NCBI RefSeq assembly: GCF_033097365.1
Contig: NZ_AP028461.1
Coordinates: 806,001 to 870,000, forward strand
From: Actinoplanes sichuanensis
GTDB lineage: Bacteria; Actinomycetota; Actinomycetes; Mycobacteriales; Micromonosporaceae
DNA length: 64,000 bases
Direction of reading: 5' to 3'
Shown here: positions 27,538 to 35,387 of the stretch, in pieces
How positions within the stretch are numbered: the first letter of the stretch is position 1
How the letters are laid out: every line of letters starts with the position of its first letter
The notes under the pieces: generated by a model
The model's input: only the letters and a program-made list of their open reading frames with translations
Database searches by the model: none
Told to the model about the DNA's origin: nothing
Made by a program: the position numbers and the translations under genes

Positions 27538-27613
27538 CGCGCGGATCACGGGCCTTGCCCGGGCCCCACCCGCCGGTCGTGGTTCCGCGCCCCACGCGCT
27601 CGCCACGACGTTT

Positions 27614-27639
27614 CCTCACGCCCACCCGCGTGAGGTTTT
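27614..27639 (+). terminator. Rho-independent terminator downstream of the DHH gene
   Basis: CCTCACGC/GCGTGAGG form an 8-bp stem with a six-base loop, followed directly by TTTT on the plus strand. It lies between the DHH gene and the converging YcnI-like gene. Confidence 0.65.
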
Positions 27640-27672
27640 CCCAAACTGCAGGCCCGGCCTGCTTGGGAGCCT

Positions 27673-28485
27673 CTACTCGCCCTTGTAGGCCCATTTGCTG
27701 CTGCCGGCGCCGACGGGCTCCTTCTCCTCGTCGTCCGCCGGTTCCTTCTCGTCCTCCGCCGGCTTCTCGTCCTCGACGGCCCGGTGCCGTCCGCGCAGCA
27801 TCGTCCAGCCCGCGCCGAGAAGCGCCAGCGCGGCCACGATCCAGCCGGAGATGGAGAGCCAGGACGGTCCCTCGGTCGCGTTGGCCACGAGCTCCGCGAA
27901 CAGGGCGTCCTCGGCCGTCGTGTCGTCCGTCGCGGTGGTGGTGCCGGTCCCGCTGTGGTGCACCGGGATACCGCCGTTCGACGGAGTCAGCGTCATCGTC
28001 GCGGGCATCACCGGCCCGGCCTTCCCATCGGCGAACTTGGTCTCGACCATGAACCGCATCGTGCTCAGCGTCGGCATGGGGCCGATCGCCACGGACAGGT
28101 CGGCCGAGGCGCCCGGCGCGATGGTGGTGCCGTTCACCGCGATCCAGGTGATCGATTCGGCGGCCTCGGTCGCCGGGGTGCCGCCGTGGATGGTGCTGAG
28201 CGGCTGCTGCAGCTTCTGGTAGGTGATCTTCGGTGCCCAGTCCGGATGCGACAGCGGGTACACCTCGGCCACCGGCGTGTCCGCCGGAATCTTCAGTGCC
28301 ACCTCGCCGATCGGGGACGTGCCGTCGTTGGTCACGTGGAACGTCAGGTTCGCTCCACTGCCCTGCGGCGCGGTCGCCGGATTCACTGTCACGTCCGCCA
28401 TGGCGGCGCCGCCGGCGAAGAGCACGCCGACAGCGGTCACAGCGGTGATCACGCCCGCACGGCGGGCCAGCCCGAGATGCCTCAC
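27673..28485 (-). CDS. YcnI-like (DUF1775) membrane-anchored protein lacking the N-terminal copper histidine
   Basis: 270 residues: signal peptide (to about Ala 30), an extracellular DUF1775/YcnI domain (VTVNPATAPQGSGANLTFHVTNDGTSPIGEVALKIP and onward), one membrane helix (~217-237) and a charged Lys/Glu tail. In copper-binding YcnI the mature protein begins with His, which coordinates Cu(II). Here the predicted mature start is DVTV, so His is replaced by Asp. The usual neighbours (CopC/CopD or SCO1-type genes) are absent. The protein may have lost copper binding or use another ligand. Divergent from the S4 gene over 81 bp. Confidence 0.85.
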   Translation of the reverse strand: MRHLGLARRAGVITAVTAVGVLFAGGAAMADVTVNPATAPQGSGANLTFHVTNDGTSPIGEVALKIPADTPVAEVYPLSHPDWAPKITYQKLQQPLSTIHGGTPATEAAESITWIAVNGTTIAPGASADLSVAIGPMPTLSTMRFMVETKFADGKAGPVMPATMTLTPSNGGIPVHHSGTGTTTATDDTTAEDALFAELVANATEGPSWLSISGWIVAALALLGAGWTMLRGRHRAVEDEKPAEDEKEPADDEEKEPVGAGSSKWAYKGE

Positions 28486-28566
28486 GACATGTAGTTCGGA
28501 TCACCGGTCCCGATGGTTCAACCCGGACCCAGAAGATTTCCGGGAGATCTCGTGACGGATGATTGA

Positions 28567-28779
28567 ATGATGCGTGACGTGCCCATCGACGGCGACATGA
28601 TCCGGCTCGGCCAGTTCCTCAAGCTGGCCGATCTCATCGACACCGGCGGCGAGGGCAAGATCCTCATCGCCTCCGGTGATGTGACGGTGAACGGCGAGGT
28701 CGACGTGCGCCGCGGCCGGCAGTTGCATCCCGGCGATGTGGTCGAGGTGCTCGGCCGTCGGGCTCGGGTGGTTTCTTAG
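28567..28779 (+). CDS. Small S4-domain RNA-binding protein
   Basis: 70 residues making one S4 domain. IRLGQFLKLADLIDTGGEGKILI is followed by VTVNGEVDVRRGRQLHPGDVV, the usual loop that contacts structured RNA. Similar small proteins (YaaA/RlbA type) bind ribosomal RNA or act near recA/dnaN in Firmicutes; that context is missing here. Two ATG codons (28567, 28570) are possible starts. A lipoprotein gene follows 43 bp downstream on the same strand. Confidence 0.88.
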   Translation: MMRDVPIDGDMIRLGQFLKLADLIDTGGEGKILIASGDVTVNGEVDVRRGRQLHPGDVVEVLGRRARVVS

Positions 28780-28822
28780 CAAAAGCCGGAACCTCGGCGG
28801 GACCGGGCTCGTCGTACCGGGC

Positions 28823-29710
28823 ATGACCACCAACCGCGGTCTGCTGACCGCCGTCGCCGTCCCCCTTCTGCTGCTGGGCGCCTGCGCCCGGCCCGGCGTC
28901 GCCGGCGAGGCCGGCGCCCCCGGCTCCGCCGCTCCGGTCACCGAGAGCACCACCGCCGATCCCGCGACGATCGTCCTGCGTGTCGAATACCGCGGCGGTT
29001 TCGTCCCGGCCGAGACCATCCCCTCCCGGCTCCCGCAATTCAGCATCTACGCCGACGGCCGCGCCGTCACCGAGGGCCCGGTCACGCTGATCTATCCCGG
29101 CCCGGCTCTGCCGAACCTCCAGGAGATCAAACTCAGCGAGGCCCAGGTCAAGCAGCTGACCGCCGACGCGGTCGCCGCGGGCGTCCGGTCCGGCACCGAT
29201 TTCGGTACGCCCGGAGTCGCCGACATCCCCAGCACGAGGATCAGTGTCGTCACCGCCGGTGGCGAGCAGTCCGTCGAGGTGATGGCGCTGAGCGAGGCCC
29301 GTCCCGACGACACCTCACTGACCGCGGCGCAGAAGACCGCGCGCACGAAGCTCAGTGACTTCGTCAAGTCGCTGCACGACCTGTTCGCCGAGGCGGCAAG
29401 CCCGGCGGCCAAGCCCTACCAGGCGGAGCGGGTCGCCGTGCTGGCCGCCCCGTACCAGGACAACGGTGACGGTCTGAGCGGCGCCCCGGTCAAGTGGCCG
29501 GCCGCCGACCTGCCCGGCGCGTTCCTCAACCAGGAGCTGCGGATCAACTGCCTGACCGTGGAGGGCGCGGCCAAGGACGAGGTGCTGGCACTGGCGGCCA
29601 AGGGCAACGAGCGGACCCCGTGGGAGTCGGCCGGCAAGAAGTGGCAGATCAAGTTCCGGCCGCTGCTGCCGGACGAGAAGGAATGCGCCGACCTGCGGAG
29701 GCAGGCGTGA
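28823..29710 (+). CDS. Secreted lipoprotein of unknown function
   Basis: 295 residues from ATG 28823. A signal peptide with lipobox LGAC (Cys 22) predicts anchoring on the outer face of the membrane. The mature part has a beta-rich look (TIVLRVEYRGGFVPAETIPSR, FSIYADGRAVTEGPV) and ends with a segment carrying single conserved-looking Cys residues (RINCLTVEG, EKECADLRR) that might pair. I recognise no named family. The longer frame from 28736 overlaps the S4 gene and is not used. A 55-residue open frame overlaps its stop by GTGA. Confidence 0.8.
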   Translation: MTTNRGLLTAVAVPLLLLGACARPGVAGEAGAPGSAAPVTESTTADPATIVLRVEYRGGFVPAETIPSRLPQFSIYADGRAVTEGPVTLIYPGPALPNLQEIKLSEAQVKQLTADAVAAGVRSGTDFGTPGVADIPSTRISVVTAGGEQSVEVMALSEARPDDTSLTAAQKTARTKLSDFVKSLHDLFAEAASPAAKPYQAERVAVLAAPYQDNGDGLSGAPVKWPAADLPGAFLNQELRINCLTVEGAAKDEVLALAAKGNERTPWESAGKKWQIKFRPLLPDEKECADLRRQA

Positions 29711-29874
29711 ACCCGATCGGTGAGCCGGTCGACGACGGCGTTCCGGTGGTGAGCGGCGGCACCGGTCCCGCCGACGGCGACCGCCGACCCGGGCCGGCTG
29801 CCGAGCCCGCCGGCCCACCCGAGGTGAGCGTGCCGAAGGGACAGCCACCGGCCGGCGCGGCCCCGCTCGGCTGA
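29707..29874 (+). CDS. Candidate 55-residue Pro/Gly-rich small protein coupled to the lipoprotein gene
   Basis: GTG 29707 overlaps the lipoprotein stop as GTGA, the same coupling used by other gene pairs in this window. The frame codes VNPIGEPVDDGVPVVSGGTG and onward, a Pro/Gly/Ala-rich chain with no motif or hydrophobic segment. Two hairpins follow its stop. It may be a real small gene or chance; the overlap geometry is the only support. Confidence 0.35.
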   Translation: MNPIGEPVDDGVPVVSGGTGPADGDRRPGPAAEPAGPPEVSVPKGQPPAGAAPLG

Positions 29875-29888
29875 GCATCCGGCCGGCT

Positions 29889-29925
29889 CCCGGTGCTGTC
29901 CGAAGGCCGTTGCGACAGCACCGGG
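29889..29925. terminator. Terminator-like hairpin after the lipoprotein genes
   Basis: CCCGGTGCTGTC pairs perfectly over 12 bp with GACAGCACCGGG around a 13-base loop. It sits between plus-strand genes ending at 29710/29874 and the converging FKBP gene. Confidence 0.65.
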
Positions 29926-29960
29926 AAGCAGCCGAAGTCGATCTGGTCGCCGATCGCTCG

Positions 29961-29997
29961 CGGCGGCCGCGTCTCCCTCGGGAGGACACGGCCGCCG
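29961..29997. terminator. Second hairpin, on the FKBP side
   Basis: CGGCGGCCG pairs with CGGCCGCCG, with an interrupted extension (CGTCTCCC/GGAGGACA) around a short loop. It lies 41 bp past the FKBP stop on the minus strand. Confidence 0.55.
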
Positions 29998-30038
29998 TGC
30001 ACCGCCGTCCGAATGGACCGGGCGCAGGCCCGCGGCGG

Positions 30039-30407
30039 TCAGTGGACCTGAAGCAGGTCCACCACGAAGACGAGGGTCTCGTTCGGCTTGATCGCGCCTG
30101 CCGCACCGCGCGAGCCGTAACCCATGTGCGGCGGGATGACCAGCTTGCGGCGGCCGCCCACCTTCATCCCGGCGACACCCTCGTCCCAGCCGGCGATGAC
30201 CTGCTGGCCGGCCACCCGGAAACCGAACGGCTCGCCCCGGTTGTAGGAGGCGTCGAACTCCTTGCCCGTGGACTGGGCGACACCCACGTAGTGGACGCTG
30301 ACGAAGTCGCCCGCCTTCGCCTCCTGGCCCTCGCCCTGCACGATGTCCTCGATCAGCAGCTCGCTGGCCGGAGCATCGGGGATGGGGCCGACATCGGGCT
30401 TGTGCAT
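30039..30407 (-). CDS. FKBP-type peptidyl-prolyl cis-trans isomerase
   Basis: 122 residues from ATG 30407, preceded by a strong AGGAGG. A single FKBP domain: GDFVSVHYVGVAQSTGKEFDASYNRGEPFGFRVAGQQVIAGWDEGVAGMKVGGRRKLVIPPHMGYG, then NETLVFVVDLLQV. The drug- and proline-pocket positions typical of FKBP12 (Asp in FDASY, Val-Ile-Ala-Gly-Trp, Tyr in MGYG) are present. There is no signal peptide, so it is cytoplasmic. The longer frame to 30443 starts before the Shine-Dalgarno and is not used. Divergent from the LPMO gene across 119 bp. Confidence 0.95.
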   Translation of the reverse strand: MHKPDVGPIPDAPASELLIEDIVQGEGQEAKAGDFVSVHYVGVAQSTGKEFDASYNRGEPFGFRVAGQQVIAGWDEGVAGMKVGGRRKLVIPPHMGYGSRGAAGAIKPNETLVFVVDLLQVH

Positions 30408-30526
30408 GAATCCTCCTGGTTTCTTACTGACTCGGCCATGCAATCACAGGTCGATGGCCGGTGAACGAGCGGTGCCTGAACTCCGTACCCCCGGGTGGCT
30501 CCACCCAGCCGTACCCGGGAGATCTC

Positions 30527-31396
30527 ATGCTTGTCCGCCGCATAGCCGCAGCCGCCCTGATCGTGGTGGCCGCCGTCCCCGTCGCGCCGTCGCCCGCGAA
30601 CGCCCATGGCGCGCCGATGACACCGATCAGTCGCAGCGCCGCGTGCGCCGGAAACGGCGTCCAACGGGACGCCGCGGCCTGCAAGGCCGCTCTCAAGGCC
30701 ACCGACGGGTTCCTCGGCGCCTACGACAACCTGCGCCTCGCCAACGTGCAGGACGATCGCACCCGGGTGCCGGACGGCAAGCTGTGCAGCGCCGGCATCG
30801 ACCTCTACCGGGGTCTCGACCTGGCGCGTGACGACTTCCCGTCGACGCCCGTGAAGTCCGGGCAGAACTTGAAGATCAACTACCGGGGGACGATCCCGCA
30901 CCAGGGCTCGTTCCGGATCTTCATCACCCGGACGGGGTACGACCCACTGAAAAAGCTGACCTGGGACGACCTCGGAGACGACCCGATCGCGGAGATCAAG
31001 GATCCGCCGCTGGCCGACGGGGCGTACCGGATGCGGGTGACCCTGCCTGAACGGACCGGGCGGCACCTGCTCTACGTGGTGTGGGAGACGTCCAGCACGC
31101 CGGACACCTACTACTCCTGCTCCGACCTGGTGTTCCCGACTCCGGTCCCGGTGGTCACCAAGAGCGCCGCCCCGGTCGTGACAAAGGCTCCGCCGGTCAC
31201 GGCGGAGCCCTCCGCACCGGCGGCGACTCCGGTCGAGGTGGAACCCGAGCCCTCGGACACACCCGTGCTCTTGCCCGCCTCCGACAACAAGATGATCGAT
31301 CTCGGTCACTGGCTCATCGTCGGTGCCCTGGCGGTCGCTGCGCTGGTCGCGGGCGGTGCGGGTCTCTCCCGGCTACGTCGCCGCGAAACTCGTTGA
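30527..31396 (+). CDS. AA10 lytic polysaccharide monooxygenase with C-terminal membrane anchor
   Basis: Copper enzyme that oxidatively cleaves chitin or cellulose outside the cell. 289 residues from ATG 30527 (GGGAGA upstream). A signal peptide ends ANA before His 27, the N-terminal ligand of the histidine brace; the second copper His is 125 (TIPHQGSF), and the axial position is Phe 203 (YYSCSDLVF). A Pro/Thr/Glu linker (~205-260) leads to a membrane helix (~264-282) and an RRRETR tail. Most AA10 enzymes are free or carry a binding module, so the anchor is unusual. Cleavage preference cannot be assigned. Confidence 0.88.
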   Translation: MLVRRIAAAALIVVAAVPVAPSPANAHGAPMTPISRSAACAGNGVQRDAAACKAALKATDGFLGAYDNLRLANVQDDRTRVPDGKLCSAGIDLYRGLDLARDDFPSTPVKSGQNLKINYRGTIPHQGSFRIFITRTGYDPLKKLTWDDLGDDPIAEIKDPPLADGAYRMRVTLPERTGRHLLYVVWETSSTPDTYYSCSDLVFPTPVPVVTKSAAPVVTKAPPVTAEPSAPAATPVEVEPEPSDTPVLLPASDNKMIDLGHWLIVGALAVAALVAGGAGLSRLRRRETR

Positions 31397-31500
31397 GAGT
31401 TTCCTGATTTTTCCTTTGAACTGCCGGCATCTCGATCTCGTACTGATCGGCGTCGACGATGCATTGCCTGTCAGGCCCCCCCAACGACGAAAGGCCAAGC

Positions 31501-31776
31501 ATGAGTCGTGTTCGTTACCGCGCACCGGGCCGCACCTCGTGGCTGTCCCGCCGCCGCGTGCTGGCCCTAGCCGCGACAGGTGTGGGCGTCTCCGCCGCCG
31601 GTGTAGCCGGGCTGAGCCTCGCTGGAACGTCGGAAAGCGATGACGACGGTGCGCCGCTCGTGATCTCGCTGCGCGACGTCAAGAAGGGCACGATCGACGT
31701 CTTCTCCGGTGAGAAGGTCAAGACGATCACCGACAAGAAGCTCGTGGCCAGCCTGCTCAAAGCAGCCGGCCGCTGA
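31501..31776 (+). CDS. Small Tat-signal protein, 91 residues
   Basis: MSRVRYRAPGRTSWLSRRRVLALAATG... contains a twin-arginine signal (SRRRVLALAATGVGVSAAGVAGLSLAG) followed by a ~45-residue exported part (APLVISLRDVKKGTIDVFSGEKVKTITDKKLVASLLKAAG). The exported part resembles no family I know. It starts at ATG 31501 with GAAAGG upstream; earlier frames add nothing. It lies 50 bp before the DUF4331 gene, which has no signal peptide of its own. The small protein may be a partner that carries it or an independent exported peptide; this is inference. Confidence 0.65.
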   Translation: MSRVRYRAPGRTSWLSRRRVLALAATGVGVSAAGVAGLSLAGTSESDDDGAPLVISLRDVKKGTIDVFSGEKVKTITDKKLVASLLKAAGR

Positions 31777-31826
31777 CTTCCGACGTTTCGACCTAACGTT
31801 CTTCCCGACAGGAGATCCCCCCGAAC

Positions 31827-33218
31827 ATGTCTTCCCATCGCGAAGCGCCGGAGATCAGCAAGGACCCGGTTGCCGACAGTTCCGACCTGTACGCGTTCGT
31901 CAGCCCCGACGACCCGGACACGGTCACGATCATCGCCAACTACGTGCCGCTGCAGCTCCCGTCGAGTGGCCCGAACTTCTTCGAGTTCGGCGACGACGTG
32001 CTCTACGAGATCCACATCGACGCGAACGGTGACGCCCGTCCGGACATCACCTACCAGTTCCGGTTCCGCACCGAGCTGCGCAACGACAAGACGTTCCTGT
32101 ACAACACCGGTCAGATCAAGTCGCTCGACGACGAGAACTGGAACCGCCGGCAGTTCTACTCGGTGACGAAGGTCGACAGCCACGGCAAGAGCACGGTCCT
32201 GGCGAACAAGCTGCCGTGCCCGCCGTGCAACGTCGGCAAGATCTCGATCCCGAACTACGCGAAGCTCGCCGAGGACGCCGTCCACAAGCTGAAGAGCCGC
32301 GAGAAGGTCTTCGCCGGCCAGCGCGCCGACGCCTTCTTCGTCGACCTGGGCTCGATCTTCGACCTCGGCACGCTGCGCCCGTTCCAGGACAAGCACCTGG
32401 TCGGCTCCCAGCTGTTCAACTACGCCGGCAAGGCGGTCAACGCCACCGACAAGACGAACGTGCACAGCATCGCCATCCAGATCCCCCTCGACATGGTCCG
32501 CCGGGACGGCAAGAAGCGGGTCCGGGCCAAGGACGCGGGCGCCGTCATCGGCGTGTGGACCTCGGCCAGCCGCCGCCAGGTCGAGGTTCGTGGTGACAAG
32601 GGTGGCGGTGACGTCGTGGTCGGCCCGCAGGTGCAGGTCTCGCGTCTGGGCAACCCGCTGTTCAACGAGGTCATCGTGCCGATGGCGCAGAAGGACAAGT
32701 GGAACAGCCTCCCGCCGAGCGAGGACAAGCGGTTCGCCGAGTTCGTCGCCACGCCCGAACTGGGAGCGCTCCTGCCGGTCCTCTACCCGGGCCTCTTCGA
32801 CAACCTGGCCGCGTTCAACAAGACCAAGGGCGCCCGTGCCGACCTGCTGGCGATCCTGCTGACCGGTATCCCGGACGGCATCATCGAGGGCTTCCAGAAC
32901 AACACCGGCACGGTCCAGGCGGACATGCTGCGCCTGAACACGGCCATCCCGCCGGCCAAGAAGGAGAACGCCTTCGGTGTCGTCGGAGGCGACATCGCCG
33001 GCTTCCCGAACGGCCGCCGGATCGCCGACGACGTGGTCTCCATCTCGATCAAGGCGGTCGCCGGCGCGACGCTGCCGCTGGTCAACAAGGACTTCAAGGC
33101 GGACGCCGCGTCCGGGCTGGTCGAGCAGGGCCTGAGCATCAAGAACGTCAGTGCCTCGCTGCTCAAGAAGTTCCCCTTCCTGCCCACCCCGTTCGACGGC
33201 TTCAACAACCCGTCCTGA
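31827..33218 (+). CDS. DUF4331 family protein
   Basis: 463 residues from ATG 31827 with AGGAGA upstream. It opens with the family pattern SSHREAPEISKDPVADSSDLYAFVSPDDPDTVTIIANYVPLQ and contains GDARPDITYQFRFRTE and CPPCNVGKISIPNY, where the Cys-Pro-Pro-Cys motif could be redox active or metal binding. No signal peptide is seen although many relatives are exported. Function is not established for the family. It is placed between the small Tat protein and a histidine-rich protein, in a likely three- or four-gene operon. Confidence 0.9.
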   Translation: MSSHREAPEISKDPVADSSDLYAFVSPDDPDTVTIIANYVPLQLPSSGPNFFEFGDDVLYEIHIDANGDARPDITYQFRFRTELRNDKTFLYNTGQIKSLDDENWNRRQFYSVTKVDSHGKSTVLANKLPCPPCNVGKISIPNYAKLAEDAVHKLKSREKVFAGQRADAFFVDLGSIFDLGTLRPFQDKHLVGSQLFNYAGKAVNATDKTNVHSIAIQIPLDMVRRDGKKRVRAKDAGAVIGVWTSASRRQVEVRGDKGGGDVVVGPQVQVSRLGNPLFNEVIVPMAQKDKWNSLPPSEDKRFAEFVATPELGALLPVLYPGLFDNLAAFNKTKGARADLLAILLTGIPDGIIEGFQNNTGTVQADMLRLNTAIPPAKKENAFGVVGGDIAGFPNGRRIADDVVSISIKAVAGATLPLVNKDFKADAASGLVEQGLSIKNVSASLLKKFPFLPTPFDGFNNPS

Positions 33219-33241
33219 CGAGAACCACGAGGGAGCACGGC

Positions 33242-33616
33242 ATGAGCCTCGGACACGGCGACCACCACCATCACCACCACACCTACGCCCCCTCCGGGCA
33301 GGGCACGGTGATGCTGAACATCGGCGGCACGATCGGCGCGCTGATCATCCACACGCCGGCCACCCTGCACGGCCACGAGATCGAGGTGTCTCCGGTCGAC
33401 GACAGCGGGCACCGGACGCACGCGGCGGTTCGCGCCCGATACGTCCGGTCGGGTGTCACCTTCTGCGTGGTCATCGACAGTCTTCCGGAGGGCCGTTACA
33501 CGGTCTGGCAGGACGACGACACGCCGTACACGCAGGTTGAAGTCGTCGGTGGGGCGGTTGCCGAGGTCACCTGGCCGGCCAATCTGGTCCCTGGAAGGAC
33601 GCCCGTGGCGGTCTAG
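33242..33616 (+). CDS. Conserved small protein with a natural hexahistidine N-terminus
   Basis: 124 residues from ATG 33242 with GAGGGAG nine bases upstream, 23 bp after the DUF4331 stop. It begins MSLGHGDHHHHHHTYAPS, so six consecutive histidines occur near the N-terminus. The rest forms a compact beta-rich domain (MLNIGGTIGALIIHTPATLHGHEIEVSPV, then TVWQDDDTPYTQVEVVGG) that resembles small actinobacterial proteins of unproven function. The His run may bind Ni, Zn or Co. Its TAG stop overlaps the -10-like TAGTCT of the next gene. Confidence 0.75.
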   Translation: MSLGHGDHHHHHHTYAPSGQGTVMLNIGGTIGALIIHTPATLHGHEIEVSPVDDSGHRTHAAVRARYVRSGVTFCVVIDSLPEGRYTVWQDDDTPYTQVEVVGGAVAEVTWPANLVPGRTPVAV

Positions 33617-33619
33617 TCT
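33614..33619 (+). promoter_or_regulatory. Candidate leaderless -10 box of the AraC gene
   Basis: TAGTCT lies seven bases before ATG 33627, with no Shine-Dalgarno between. The same hexamer and spacing precede the ROK gene. It includes the stop codon of the upstream gene and lacks a clear -35, so support is moderate. Confidence 0.3.
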
Positions 33620-33626
33620 GGACGCC

Positions 33627-34640
33627 ATGGCAGGCGGTCGGCTCCCGGGCCCGGCATCGCCGGGCGCGGACGTCCCGGTCCATGTCGGCCTGCGCACCTC
33701 CGACATGGACGAGGCCCGGGAGTTCTGCCGCAAGCTCTACTACGCGCCACTACGGATCGATCCGGTCGGTGACCCCGGCCGGATGCAGTTCGCCGCCGAC
33801 GTGGTCACCATCGGCCCGATCACGCTCGGCGAGGTGCGGTACGGGACCGACATCCGGATCACCGTCGGGGCGTTGGAGACGGCGTACCACGTGCTGGTCC
33901 CGCTCAGCGGCGCGGTCCGCTCCCGGCACCGCGGCACGACGGTCCAGGCCGACGCCACCCGCGCGGTCGTGTACCGCCCGACCGGCGACATCGAGCTCGA
34001 CTGGCCCGGCACCTGCCGGCTGTTGAGCGTCAAGGTCGACCGCGCCGCCCTGGAACGCGAGGTGGACGCCGCCCTCGACCACCGGGTGGTCTCCCCACTG
34101 CCGCTCGGCGCCACCTTCGATCTGGTCGACGGCCCCGGCCGGACCTGGGCCGCCCTCACCCGCCTGCTGCTCAACGAGTCGCGCTGCCCGGACGCGCTGG
34201 CCAGCCGCCCCCGGATGGCCGCCCGCTGGCGCGACATGGTGGTCAGCGGCCTGGCCCTCACCGTCGAGCACCCCTACGGCGAGGAGCCCGCCGGTCTGCA
34301 GGGCCCGCACCGCCCACGCACGGTCAAACGCGCTCTCGACGCGATGAACGCCGAACCGTGGCGACACTGGGCCATCCACGACCTGGCCGCGCTGGCCGGC
34401 GTCGGCGTCCGCGTCCTGCAGGAGTCGTTCCGCCAGCACGTCGGCATGCCGCCGCTCACCTACCTGCGCCGCCAGCGCCTCGACGAGGTGCACGCCGAGC
34501 TGTCCCGCTCCGATCCGGGCCAGGTCAGCGTCAGCGAGGTCGCCTACCGCTGGGGTTTCACCCATCTGGGCCGCTTCGCGGGCGCCTACCGCGAGCGGTT
34601 CGGTGTGTCACCGTCGCAGACCCTCCGAGACCGCCTCTAG
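33627..34640 (+). CDS. AraC-family transcriptional regulator
   Basis: 337 residues from ATG 33627. The N-terminal ~190 residues resemble the AraC_binding_2 domain (YHVLVPLSGAVRSRHRGTTVQADATRAVVYRPTGDIEL). The C-terminal third holds two helix-turn-helix units, with HDLAALAGVGVRVLQESFRQHVGMPPLTYLRRQRLDEVHAEL and VSEVAYRWGFTHLGRFAGAYRERFGVSPSQTLR, the AraC signature. It follows the DUF4331 group by 10 bp, so it may regulate that group. The effector is unknown. Confidence 0.92.
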   Translation: MAGGRLPGPASPGADVPVHVGLRTSDMDEAREFCRKLYYAPLRIDPVGDPGRMQFAADVVTIGPITLGEVRYGTDIRITVGALETAYHVLVPLSGAVRSRHRGTTVQADATRAVVYRPTGDIELDWPGTCRLLSVKVDRAALEREVDAALDHRVVSPLPLGATFDLVDGPGRTWAALTRLLLNESRCPDALASRPRMAARWRDMVVSGLALTVEHPYGEEPAGLQGPHRPRTVKRALDAMNAEPWRHWAIHDLAALAGVGVRVLQESFRQHVGMPPLTYLRRQRLDEVHAELSRSDPGQVSVSEVAYRWGFTHLGRFAGAYRERFGVSPSQTLRDRL

Positions 34641-34865
34641 GTGGTACGGCCAGGGGCCGCCGACCGCATCGGCCCGGTACCGCTCCCTCCGGCGCGAGCG
34701 ATGCGACAGTCCCGGCCGACAGCGCGACCGCCGGGCGTGTGCGATGGTCACCGCCCCGGTGGCGCCGCCGCGGGAAAAGTTCGCGAGGAACGGCAACCAT
34801 GCGGGCCCGGCCGAGCGTCATGGGTGGCGACCCGAGAACGACATCGATGAACGGGGGACTCCCGG

Positions 34866-35387
34866 GTGGGAGCCGCTGATGACGAGTTCGACTCCTTCGT
34901 CCGTGCCCGCACGCACGCGCTGCTGCGTTCGGCCTATCTGCTCACCGGTGACCAGCAACTCGCGGAGGACCTGGTCCAGACCGCGCTGACCCGCACCCAC
35001 CAGGCGTGGAAGCGGCTGGCCGACACCGGCAACGCCGAGGCGTACGCCCGCCGCACCATGTACCACCTGCAGGTGTCCTGGTGGCGCCGCCGCCGGGTGG
35101 CCGAGGTCATGCCGGAGGTGATGCCGGATCGGTCCGGCGGTGACGACCACGCCGGCGCGGTGAGCCTGCGCCTGGTCATGCGGACCGCGCTGCTGCGACT
35201 GAGCGCCCGGCAGCGGGCCGTGCTGGTGCTCCGGTTCTTCGAGGACCGCACTGAACGGGAGGCCGCCGACCTGCTCGGCGTCACCGTCGGCACGGTGAAG
35301 AGCCAGACCGCGAAAGCCCTGGCCCGGTTGCGGGCCGTCGCCCCCGAACTCGCCGACCTGGAGACCCGGAACGGAGTCCTGTCGTGA
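34866..35387 (+). CDS. SigE-family ECF RNA polymerase sigma factor
   Basis: 173 residues from GTG 34866, preceded by GGGGGA. Region 2 includes LLRSAYLLTGDQQLAEDLVQTALTRTHQAWKRL. Region 4 includes LSARQRAVLVLRFFEDRTEREAADLLGVTVGTVKSQTAKALARL, the helix-turn-helix for the -35 element. The TYLLTGD-type start is characteristic of the actinobacterial SigE-family ECF group. Its stop overlaps the GTG of the next gene (GTGA, 35384-35387), making that product its likely regulatory partner. The 225 bp upstream (34641-34865) hold no gene and presumably its promoter. Confidence 0.93.
   Translation: MGAADDEFDSFVRARTHALLRSAYLLTGDQQLAEDLVQTALTRTHQAWKRLADTGNAEAYARRTMYHLQVSWWRRRRVAEVMPEVMPDRSGGDDHAGAVSLRLVMRTALLRLSARQRAVLVLRFFEDRTEREAADLLGVTVGTVKSQTAKALARLRAVAPELADLETRNGVLS

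Noticed and set aside
31262..31396. Sortase (LPxTG-type) anchor at the end of the LPMO
   Set aside because: The site reads LPASD rather than LPxTG or LAxTG, so a plain C-terminal membrane helix is the simpler reading.
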